Source of the DNA: Motacilla alba alba
Lineage: Eukaryota > Chordata > Aves > Passeriformes > Motacillidae
Assembly (NCBI RefSeq): GCF_015832195.1
Contig: NC_052017.1
Location: forward strand, 92,716,429 to 92,780,428
Length of the DNA stretch: 64,000 nucleotides
Reading direction: 5' to 3'
The notes under the pieces were generated by a model. That model was given only the letters and a program-made list of their open reading frames with translations. It did no database searches and was not told the DNA's origin. Every line of letters starts with the position of its first letter. The first letter of the stretch is position 1. The translations under genes and the position numbers were made by a program. This document shows, in pieces, positions 48,327 through 60,100 of this stretch.

Positions 48327-48771
48327 CATTTTATGATGAAAAAGAGGTGAAATGAACACTTTTTTTCCCCCTCTAAGAGGAGAGATCCTATTGTAGAGCT
48401 TTTTCAGCACCCTCTGCCATTCTGCTGTTTCAAATTGCAGAATTGGGTACGTCTGAGGTATCTTTTTGTCTGCAGAGCTCAGAGATACAGCAAGAACATG
48501 TACATTCAGCACAATTCCATGGTGACCCTGACTCACCCTGATTCTTGCTTATGCTGATGCCTGCTGCTGTGTCCCACGCAGAACGTCCTGTGGGGACTTG
48601 TGTAAACCCACACAGGATGAAGGACTTCTCTCTCCATCAGACTTCATCTGTGGTAGCTTGACAGACACAGTCAATGCTCACTGTGGGTCCTCCTCACCAT
48701 GGTCCCACTGCATCCAAACATAGGAATTTTTTGATGCTGTGTATTGAATGCCAGTTTGTGTTTTCTGGTTG

Positions 48772-48822
48772 GCTATTTTTTTGGTTTTGGGTTTTTTTGG
48801 TTGTTGTTGTTTGGGTTTTTTT
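48772..48822 (+). repeat. G/T-rich low-complexity tract
   Basis: About 50 bases of T runs and GG/GGG with TTG triplets. Same type as the tract about 450 bases upstream. Confidence 0.8.
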
Positions 48823-51800
48823 CTCAGCTAAGGATTTATTGATGGTTTATAAAGATTGTCTTAGAAAATGAGAGAATTTGTATTCTGGTCTTACAGAATA
48901 TACTGACAAAGCTGGGAATGTAAATTGTTACATGTTACATCTGTATGGGTGTCACTCTTCTCCTGTACCCATTTCTGCATTTTTATTCTTGCTTAAAAAA
49001 GGGAGGGGGCAGAATGTGAAGGGAGGAGCTGGAAGGCATAAGGCCTTTATCAGGAGGTGATGCAGTCCTGTCAGGAGCTGGCTAAAAGCTGAGGGTTATT
49101 GCAGTTCAGTGACCTTACTGGGAAGCTTCTTTCATTGTAAACACAATCAATTCTGGAACACGAGCAGTGACTTTAATGCAAAATAATGGCAAGCTTACAC
49201 AAAAAAAAAAAATCAATCTAGTGTGACAGCAAATGGTTCTAAAATAGGTGTTATTACCGTGTTGCAGTTATTTCCTCTTGCCTGAGAAGCAAATGGGAGA
49301 ATTTAGTGTCCTGTTAGTTTTCATTATACGCTAAGTAATGATTCTGGTTTTCCAGCTATCCATTTATTTCCACTTTCCTTAACCTTTTTTCCTTTTCCCA
49401 GTTTCTTGCAAGACTTTGTCTGTCTGCTTTCATCCAGAGACCACTGATTTATCAAAATTACAGCAGCAACCCTGGATTAGCTTTCTGAGGTGGAAAGAAT
49501 TTGCATTTTAATAAGATTTACATTTTAATAAAAAACCCGTTTGCTATTTTTTGTGCAAGTTGTTGGGTCTCAGAGGAACGGGTCACAGCTTTCCCTTTTT
49601 TGGCGTGGTATTTCATGCTTACTCGCAGATCTTTTTTTTAGGGAAAGAGCTGAATCTTGTGTATCTCACATATCATGAAATGGTTTCTGCAAACTGTGTG
49701 TAATTTTTACATATGAACAAGTGAAGCTGAATACTGGAGAAGTGCTGTGGTGGAAAGAGACCTGTAGGAATCCAGAGGCAGCAGATGGTCAGCTGGTAGG
49801 ATTATATTTGCAACTCCTATATTAGTTCTGTGATTGGTTTGGTTATGGTTCATCTTTATGGTTTTTTTTCTTTACTTAAAAAGTAGCATTCAAACATTAC
49901 TTATTTCCTGGCAGCAATCTCATGCTTTAAACAGTAACGGTAGCTCTTGGACATGTAATTAGTTAATATGCCATTATTTAATTAATGTAGTGTTTGACAG
50001 TAGCGTCATGCAAATCTTTAAGATTACTTTTAGCATGCCATTGATGTTTGCTGCAAAATTAGTGCACAGGCACTTTAGGGCACTTTAACAACCCTGATTT
50101 GGTATGATTTTTCTTTTTTTTCTTGTGTGCACCACATGCAAGCAACATACATAACAGGGGTCTGGATTTTTCTAATGTAGGGACTGGATTTGTTACTTGG
50201 GTCATTAGCATAGGCGTGGAGCTGTCACAGTGATGCCTGCTGTATTTTCAGTAGTGGTGGGCTGTGCTTGCTGTAATTAATCAGCACATTACTAATAAAT
50301 GACTTATTCATTATTTTAATGCCTGCTATGCAGTGTACAGGAGCTGGTGATTTCTTTTCCCCTTGTTTATTCAGTAAGAGTGAGTCTGTATGCAAGATGG
50401 GGGGAAGCACAATAGGCATTTACCACCCTATTGTTATCCAGACCAAGCATTGTATATGAATGGAAAAGTGAGGATCTCCAAGGGTGGTCTAATGTCACAT
50501 GCTGCTGGGTGGTGATATGAGGCTTTTGGCTAATGAGCTAACCATGAAACAAATTACTCCTTTCCCAGTGTATTTTGTCATCTTTGTCCCATAGGCAGGC
50601 TGCAGCCCAAGAGAGTATTCTGTGTGCACAGAAGTCCTTAGTGTTCTCTGTCACTGATTCTTATGTACCATCCAGTTGGGTTAAGGCAGGGTTTTATCTA
50701 TAAATGAATTAAAAGTACTTCTGAAAGATCTTTATTTGGGGGAAAACGTTGCTGTTGTCCCATTTCCAATTTTTTTGAGGCTGAATAACCACTCAGTTCT
50801 GGTTTGAGTGAAAGAAGAAGCAGAATAGTTCTCTGTGGGCCAACCACTCTTCTGTTGGGTTAGCTGAAACAGATGTTGTCGTTAAACTTTAATTACAACG
50901 TGACTCACTTTTTAATGCAGTGGCTAGAGGAGAACTAGAAGGAGGTTTTGTATCATACATTAGGAGAATATGAAAACAGCAGCTAAGATTGATAATACTT
51001 CTGTGTCTTTAAAAAATAAATAATACAAAATATAAAATAAACTTGGGCTTCCTGCATAATACAAACTATGGAATTTCATTATGTAATTTATTGATAAAAT
51101 CCTTAATAGGTGATTAGAGCCAGAATAATGTTCTATTGCAAAAATTATACTGAAACACTGGATCCTCCTCAGACTTTAAGCAGTCAGTTACCCTGGTTAG
51201 AAGCATAATTATCTCTATTTGTGTGTCTAACCTCCATTAGCTGCCCACAGCCCACATCATGAAAGATATAGCCATACACAGATTTTTTCTTCTCTGAATG
51301 CAGAAGACAGAAACCAGGGGAAAAAAGGGGATACAGAGGTAAACATCGTGCTCTCATAGATACAGTAGCTCAGTGCTGAGTTGATGCTTCCCATCCTGTG
51401 TGCTATAAAATGGGTGAAATTACAATTCCTTGCCAGGATCTGGTGGGCCTAAGAAATTCTGGGTTGTATTTCTTAATAATATTTCCCACTCACACCCCCC
51501 CTTTAAGTAATGTTCACTCATCGTACTGTAATTAGCTCTCTTGACTTTGCCAAAATTATAAAGATAGTTGGACTTAAAAGTCAAAAATCCATTGACTTGT
51601 CCTTCCGACATTAAAGGGTTGGTCTGGAGCGTGGAGAAACCTGAGGATTTTATGTTCAGGTTGATGCCCAAAGAGTATGGAGGGGGCAGGGAGAGAGCCA
51701 CTGTAGCTGCATCCTCTTGTCCAGCAGCAGTTCTGTGAAAATATCAGCTTGGGTGTATGATGGGTGTAGCTCTGGAAGGAGAGCCAAGCAGCAAAAAGCC

Positions 51801-54800
51801 CACTGTTAAAGGATTATGAAAGTAGGGAATGACAGCAATTGAAAACACCCCATGCAAGCTGTTTTGGTGGTGACCCTGAGAAAATATTTTTATTCCTATG
51901 CTGGATTAATCTAAATTGTACTTCAGCCTCACGTATGGCATTTGCAACTGTGTCCACAGGACTGAAAATTAATCTGATGGTGGTGGAGAATGAAAGCAAG
52001 AAGGGGAATACACAGCGTTCGAATGAGTGAATGAAAATTTGCAGGACTTGGCATCTGTCAGTTTCCCCTTGGCACTCCCATCGCTGTACCCTGGAGCTCT
52101 GTGAAACTCCAGGGCTCCAGTACCATGGCAGGCAGGAAATCCAAGCCATACTTGAAGCCGTGGCTTTCTGTTACGCATTTGTTCGAGGAGGCTGACTGTG
52201 GTTTGGCTTAACTCCTTCAAACACATGGCTCGGCAGCGCTTGTGCAATAGCTCAGTTTTAGGGGTGGGACAGTGGCCCTTTAAGTGCTGACAAGGAGGAA
52301 CAGAGCAGAAATTCACATCTGAGATAATCCATTTCTGATGAGGAAAATAGAAGTGAAAAGGACCAGTATTTACTGGTGTGCACACACTGGTACTTGGGCA
52401 GAAACATCCTGGTGGCGACAAGACTGCAGTCGCTCACAAGCCTTGCAAGGAGCAGAGAACAGCCATGATAATGCTGCTCTTTATTTCCAGTGCTGTTCAG
52501 AGCAGGCTCCCTCTCTAGAGCCTTCCCTATGCTTCCCTTCCCTGTTGCCAGTGAAAAGCTTGGCCTTCTCTAGTCCTTTTAATAGTCCCACTTCATTAAA
52601 AGGAATGATTTTTATATTGGATACAAATATTTCCATCAAAACAGAAACTTTAAATTAGTTTGAGTGATTTCTAGTAGCTGTCATCCTTTGTGATTTTTTT
52701 TCCTTTTTGGTGGTTCTTGCTGTAGTGTCTTAAAATTTCTGCTGAGCATCATATTAATCTGCTGCAGGAGGACTGCAGTAAAAATCAGCATTCTAAAGAC
52801 TAAACTCAGTCATTTAAAACATGCATGGACTGCAAAAAAAGAATTATAAATATGTTTATTTCAAGTGACTTCAATAGGAACAGTCTACAGGTAAAAGAAA
52901 TTCAAAGGAGTTCTCATTTCTGTTCTGAAATATCTGTAATAGGATTTTCTTTTAACCTTTGCTTGTGGAAAAGTGAATAAATGAGCTCTCAAACAAAAGT
53001 GATAGGTTTTGGAACACTTAACTAAGCTACCATGTTACGTTACATTGAAGAGACTTTCTTTCACTGGACACAGTGGAGACAAAATGAAAATATTGATGCC
53101 TCTAAAATAAATACTTGACATTTGACAATATTTATTTCTTTGAAATGAGCCTGCTTCCCTGAATGTTTATAAGGATGTGGTGACTCTGTTTACCTTGGTG
53201 AGACCTCCTGCTTCTTCAGCACAGCAACTCTGCTGATTTTAACAGAGCCATGCACTGGTTGTGCCTGAGTTCGTACCAAGGTTATGGTTATTCCTGAGTT
53301 CCTAGCTGGGCAGATGCTGATCTGTGGTGCCTGAAGTCATCAGCTCAGCCAGCAGGTTTAAGGTAGCTGTCTTTCACACCAAGCATTGAGCATGCCACTG
53401 GGGGCAGCTTCAGGCACACAGGTGTTTCCATTTTCTGGTCTCCTGATGTCAAAGTCAAACAGGAGTAGCAGATAATTTTATTCTGAAACAAATGGGCCAA
53501 GTTTTAATTGCAGTTTTTACATTCATTGCCATGAGTGAACTGAATTTTTTGGAAAGCCTTTTTGGGAAGGATTAGGTACAGACATGATAAATTTTTGCCA
53601 CTATTTGCTTCACCTATTCATCAGGTCTAAAATGTGCAAGAATACAATTTTTTTAAGGTAAGGCTGTGGCAGGAGCAGGCAGTAGTGTTATTCTGTTCTC
53701 TTTTACTTACTTTCAGACTATCCTTTGTTTTGTGTACCATGTACAGTCTTGTGTATAAACTGGCCGTCCTTAAAGTGGCCACAAGACCCTCTTGTTTGGT
53801 CTTCAGATTTTATTGCTGTAGTATCTTCATTCCTTCTGCATTTGTCAACATAGGAAATCTTTTAAAAAATAGGTGATAGATGCGTGGATACCAATTATAC
53901 AACAAGCCTGAGTGCCCTATTGTTATTAAATTAAATAAAAATTAAATAAAAATTCTGCATTTTATTCAGCATTAGATAAAAATTCTGAAAGTTTATTTAT
54001 TTTTATTTATTTGCCAAAATTTCTTGAAATAATTTTACTGCTCTATTTCAGAATATATAAGTCTCATATGAAGATCTGAAGGCAAATTTTTTTCAAGATT
54101 CATGCTTGAAATAAAACCCAAAACCAAAAGCTGTTAAGACTCCTGGAAAATGAGAGCTTCCCTCTTCCTTTTCCACCAAACTTTTCCACGTTTGCTTTGA
54201 GGGATCAGTGACTGGCCAACATCATAATGAGCTGCGCAGCCTACAGAGGGAAAATAATAAGTGAGAATTAATAGGGGAACTTCACTAGATTTCAGTAGAA
54301 TTGGGAACATGCATTAACACTTCAAAATACTATCTAGATTTTGACCAAGATATTTTGGTGGATCTGGGCTTAAAGTGAAAATCAGAAGATTGGGTGAAAT
54401 GTCACTTTTCCTTCTGTGATAAATTCCCTTAGGCTCCAGCAGAGAGATGTGACTTCTGTTTCCATATGCCACCAACAGTAAATCTGGCATCTATTTTAAA
54501 ATCAGTGCTCACCTGATTGTAGTAATTGGTATTTAGTGGCCTGTTTTCATCATGTGGGCTGGAGTGATTAGTGAGATTAAATTGAGGAATTTTCTGAACA
54601 TGAGAAGCCTGGGAGTTAAGACTTCTTAATGCATTCATGCTTGGGATTTTTCTTTTTCCTTTTCAGCTGCTCTCATTATTTTCATGGTGCAGAGGGTTTG
54701 TTGTTTCCCCCTGTATTACTAAAGTACCATAATCCAAATGCAGACTCACTCCAGCATTATTTCAGTCACTATTCATACTGCAGGAGCACCTAGTTGAGGA

Positions 54801-56920
54801 CTGGGCCTCGCTGAGCCTATTGATCTAGAAACATTAGACCATAAGAAGGTTGCTCTGCACCCGTTACTGCTGATTCCCATTTCTGAGGGTAGGTGTTTCC
54901 CTGCCAGTCAGACTGCTTTTACATCAAGCAGTATTTTGCTCTTAACTGTAAGACAAGGACCAAATTGCTCCAGGTTTTGCAGAAACTGCTCTAGACTAAC
55001 TGTAGTTTCCTGATAAAGCCTGTTCCATTTGGGTGAGCTCAGCAGCAGGATCTCAGCAGCACAGTTATTCTCTGTGGATGTGCACTTCACTAGCAGCCTC
55101 TCTAAATGCTGTTGCTGCTCTTGGCAGGGCTACAGCTGCACTGTCACACCTGTGGCACTACAACTCTGCTAATGACTGCTCCCTGAAGGCAAGCGTTTAA
55201 ATCATTCCTCTCTTCAGCCCAACAATCTTCTTATATTGACATGTAATTTGTTGGTCAATTTTGAATAATTATGAGGAAGGACAAATGTCTTTCTGGTTTC
55301 TGAGTTACATGTTTGCCACCACGGGTTATTTTTGTTTCATGTATGTGCAGATTAAAAAGGTCTCCTGCAGTGAAAACACGGCTTTCTGTATTTTCTTAGT
55401 TTTCATGTAAAAGGACCCTTTTTAGCTCTGCCTAAAGGTACCTATTAGGAGATTTCTGAGACTGAAATGTTCTTGCAAATTAACGTCAAGATTCCATTAA
55501 AAAAGAAAATAATAAAAAGGAAGCTGTGGAGTTGGCCCCTCAAGAAAACAGAAGTGAATGTCTTGAAATCAGCGTGTTATTTAAAATCGCGCACTGCTTT
55601 GGATAGTCATTGTGACACCCAACCACTGCTGGCATGTCCAAATACCTGGCTTTTCTAGTCAACTCCCTGTCTGTTTTCAGAATATTATAATCATGTTTCT
55701 TATCAGGAGTGAATTGTGGGAGAAGTCAGAATCTAAGATAGTTTGACATACAGAGCTATTTAGAATTTAGAGCATTTTCTCCTCCATCTCTATTAGTTTG
55801 CTTGTGTTGACATAATTGTGATACAACACTGCAACCTAAAGACATATAGTTTTTAAAGGCAAGGTTCATAGTTCAAATATCCTGATTTAAATAAAAATAT
55901 AACCCCTCTAATTTAGCAGATTCATTTTCATTGAGGGAGTATATAAATACTTGGTATTTCTGGTATTTTTTATTTAGTTGTTTTATTTGCTATTTTAATT
56001 TGGGAATGGAAAGGGATCTGGATGATCTCTGAATGTTGGAAAGTTGTATTTTTTTTATCTAGAATGTTAAATTAAAAGATCTGTGCAACTAGTGACATTT
56101 CATGTGAGTGAAATATCCTAACATTTCTTCTTTGTAGAATTGCTAATGAGGTCATGTTTTTCTGAAAATTGCAGTTAATTTGCATTAAGTTTAGGATTTT
56201 GTAACATTTCAGATCTTCTTATAAGGTTGTGGTTGCAATAGTGCATTTATTTTAGGGATATTATTTATACACAAAAATAAGGAACCATGCTAGTAAACTG
56301 TGTCTTCCACAGGGGTGAAGATAAAATTACATCTTGGATTAGGGGAGGAATTTGATAAAGCATATTTATGTCCTTTCATGCTCTGTACATTCATCTGTTT
56401 AATTCCTGGGCTGGTTTGTGTGTTAATTCAGAGAACAGTAATGTGCACACAGTGGAGATGGAAAGGCAATATCCTTGTCTCTCTGAAGTGTGCAAGTTGG
56501 AAAGTGTATAATTTTGTGTAGATTTTAGCACATAGTACCAGTTGGAGTTCTTGCCTATATGCTGCTTGTGCTAAAGTGGTGTGAATCAGAGAGGGTTTAT
56601 TTTGTTGTTTGGGTTTTTTTTTTTAATTAACACATCTGTGGGTAAGGGGCAGAGCATCTCATTTTTGAGATTACTGGTAAACAACTTAATGTTTTCAACA
56701 AAACAATTCAGGAATCATTAAAGTGCATCACAAGGATGTGACTTGAATGAAATATTATAAAACAAAATTTAAGAGGTAAGAAATAAATCTTGTATGGGAG
56801 ATTGTAGAAGAGGACAGAATGGAATAACCTTATTCTTTCCTAATTACATTATCTTTGCGTGCAGCTTCTAAGCCTAGTGTTTGGGTTTTGAGTGTAGGGA
56901 TTTCCCTTGTGCTTTGGAGT
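48823..56920. other. Intronic sequence, mostly featureless
   Basis: About 8 kb of AT-rich intron. The segment 49920-50340 has homeodomain- and octamer-like AT-rich motifs (see findings). 51800-52660 is less AT-rich, with overlapping open frames on both strands (150 codons at 51969-52421, -) but no recognisable domain. 53920-54010 is very AT-rich with repeated TTAAATAAAAA units. An A12 run is at about 49201. No gene is supported. Confidence 0.5.
53925..54012. repeat. AT-rich imperfect tandem repeat
   Basis: Repeats of a TTAAATAAAAA-like unit followed by two copies of an ATAAAAATTCTG-type unit and then TTTATTTATTTTTATTTATTTG. A low-complexity A/T region, probably slippage-derived. Confidence 0.7.
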
Positions 56921-57148
56921 GTAGTTTTTTGGGAGGTTTGTTGGGGATTTTTTTTGTTTTGTTTTTTGTTTTGTTTTTTTGTTTGTTTTTTGGTTGTTGT
57001 TGTTGTTTTGGTTTGGGTTTTGGATTTTTTCCTTTTTTTGGGAGGGTGGGTTTTTTGTTTATGGGTTGTTTGGTTTTGTTTTTTGTTTTATTTGGTTTTT
57101 GGGTTTTTTGTTTTGTTTTTTTTTTGTTTGTTTGTTTTTTGTTTTTTC
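56921..57148 (+). repeat. Long G/T-rich low-complexity tract (about 228 bp)
   Basis: The largest such tract in the window. It is almost entirely T and G, with GTTTT, GTTTTTT and TTGG units and a few GGG runs, and contains very few A or C. All three forward frames stay open because TAA, TAG and TGA need an A. This explains the Phe/Leu/Val/Gly/Cys-rich frames of 62-156 codons, which are not genes. Confidence 0.9.
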
Positions 57149-60100
57149 CTCATGTGTTAGTATCTAATTGTGCTGAGAATGTTGGATCAAATGCACTTTT
57201 AGGTTTCTGCCTAAGGCTTTGGGGAGAGACAGATGGATCCAGGATCAGAACCACATCTGTATTTGTTTTGTCACTCTTAAAACTGCTTCACCATTCAGCG
57301 CACAAGGTCTCAAGGCTGGAACTCTTAACTAAAGGATTGCTTGTATCCTAACACCTTTTAAATTAGCCTGTTGGTCGCTGAGTTCATCCAAAAAGGCAGA
57401 AGAGAAATTCCAGGTCTGTGAAAATACTTAACTTAAAACATCCTGCCAGCAGTTCTACCTCGGCCTTTATATGTGATAGCCAACATATCTCAGATGACCT
57501 CAACTCTCAGGGGAACATAAGAATAGAGGCATTCTCTGCATGCATGAGTGGCTGGAATAACACTGTGCTTAGTGATCAAATGAACAATCCCTTTGAGCTT
57601 TCGAGATAGTACCCCCTCTCACTGGGCATCGGAAAGCATTTCTTTAACAATTATGCAACAACAAAGCACAATAGGGTCACTGGTTGCTATGATTTCTTTC
57701 TGAGGAGCAAAGTCAGAGTTTGTTACCTTGTTGTTACTATCTTAAACTGAACTGGTTTGGCAGTCGAGAAATGCAGCCTGATCTGTTGCCAGATCCCTGG
57801 TTTTAGTGGAATAGGGTGCTGCAAAAATAAATATTTGAACTTTCTTGTGTTTTAACCTGCCTGGTAGTTTTTTTTTTTTTTAATACCTCCCCCCTATCCT
57901 CCCCCAGTCACTTGTCTGGCGTTCCTGGTTTTTCTTAAAGCAGTTTAAAGATCCTCCTGTTGTAAACAGAACCTGTACCATGGACTGTGCTTTTCTTATG
58001 CTCCGGATCATTTCTCCAGCACAGTGGTCATCCTTTTTACTGTGACTGATTCCTTCTGTGTGACTACACTATTTTACTGCTGTTGTCTGCTTTTGCTTAC
58101 CCACCAGGCTTTTTCCCCCTGTGTTTTTCTCACCATATTTTGTTCTCACCTGCTGATCCATTAGTTTCTGCCAGACCTTCTTTAGCTGCCTTTGCATCCT
58201 TCCATCTGGCTGGTTCCTTCCTTTTCTTCCTTATCCTCTTCTCTTTGTGGTCTTCCTTTACTTGCAGGGCTCACTACTTCAGCTGCTTTCTAGCATCTTC
58301 TCTACCAACAAACACACAAAGTTCTCCTGATGAGCTTCTTGATGATTAACCTGGTTGTTCCCACAAACATTCTAAACAATTTTAGCCCATCTATCTCTTT
58401 TCTCTTATCCCTGATCATCAGAAAAAGAAAAAAGGTCCATATGCTACGAGTCAATTTGCAGTAATTTAGGTGTTTCCTTTTTTGATTTTTAAATGTTGAA
58501 TGTGTGACGCTGCAAGCCACATACCAGTGAATAGTCCAGCCTTGCACAAATGAATACTGATGAGATGACCTGGGATAATAGCATTGCTTGGGGCTGTTGA
58601 GGCCATTCTGCTGTAATAACAAATTCTGGTCAAGACTGAGACATATTGCACAACAGGATGTCTTGTTTTTTCCTTGAATTTGAAAACTAGTAACAAAACT
58701 GAGGCTTTCTTACGTTGTGCATGTGTGTGTGCAAACAAGTATTTGTATGGCAGACAAGTGTTGCACAGTCAGCAGCAGAATGAATACAAATACATATATT
58801 CTGTGTTCTCTGGGAATGTCATTTCACCTAACCTTTTCATTCTAGATGAAGAAGAATGAAAATTGAAGATCATAAATTGCATTAATTTAAAATTAAGATC
58901 TGGAGTTTACATTTTTTGCTGGTGCAGTGCCCATGCCTTAATAAAATCTCAGGGGAAAAACATATGCTCTTCAGCAAAATTACAAATTCTCACCTACAGA
59001 AATAAGCCTCAATGTAATATTTATATTCTCATTATAGAGTTCTACTGGTTTGTTGTTGGGTTTCTTTTTCCCCTTTTCTCCCTGCTAATTAGTTTAATGC
59101 TGCCAGCATAAAACCCATATTTTTACTTTTGTATTTGTACTATTTATCTGTAACTTCAGGTTTGTCTGTATATTTTAGGAAAGGGAATGAATTTAAGCCT
59201 TAGCCCTAGATTCAGATATGACCAGTTACTGTGTCTAGAATCTCACTAGCTCTTCCTACTGCTTTCAGCCCATCCCAGCAGAACAGGCTGTGATGGTTGG
59301 TTTTGAGCTGCTTAAAATCAGGAAGCACACACAGTTTGTTAGATTTTGCATTGTTGGAGGGCCAGAGGCTGGAAATGGGAACATATACATTTGACACTGG
59401 ATTTGATATTCCTGCTGAGTGAAAGACCCACACATTTCTCCCTTCACACTCTTATTTTCTCCTGGTGGAGCAGAAAACATATAAGAATGAGTCCAAAAGC
59501 AAGTGGTTATTTAGATGGCAACAGATTGCTGCATAACTGTGGTCCTGATGAAGAACGGGAAGGTTGGGAAACTGCACTTGTTTTATTTTATCTTGCGGAG
59601 GGCATTTAGTACAGCTAGGTTTCTCAGGGTCCCAGTGAGATTTTGTTTATTGGAGAGAAGTATTTTGAACATCTAAATCTGCTGCTGAACTTTTTTCCTT
59701 TCTCTGAATTATTTTAAGTACTGTGGACTATTATCTTGCTTCAGATTTAAAAACCAACCTACCAAAACAAAAGTCAGTTGAATGTGCATGATGTATTGAC
59801 AGCATGTTGCCCTCTCTGTTAAGAGGATGAAACTGGTAGAAAACAAAAAGCAACATCAAATTCTTGAGCAGGCAATTTGCATGGTGTGGGTGGATTTTCT
59901 GAAGTACCTGAAGGGAATTTTAAATACTCTGGAAAAATGATCAAAAAAGATCACAATCTGAGTGTGTGGTAAGTAATGAAGAACATTAAGCACAGTGGTG
60001 AGCTCTGCAGAATATCCTAAAGTATTTTCCTATTTACAGCTCAGTCTCAAAGAAAAAACTGTAAATGGAAGAGAAGGAGTAGAAAAATCTGGTCCATGCA

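Noticed and set aside
51969..52421. 150-codon frame on the - strand
   Set aside because: No recognised domain and overlapping open frames on the other strand; kept only as a low-interest finding.
56855..57351. Open frames up to 156 codons, Phe/Leu/Gly/Val-rich, looking like membrane proteins
   Set aside because: They run through the G/T-only tract, where stop codons cannot occur for lack of A. Apparent hydrophobic segments come from TTT/TTG/GTT codons.
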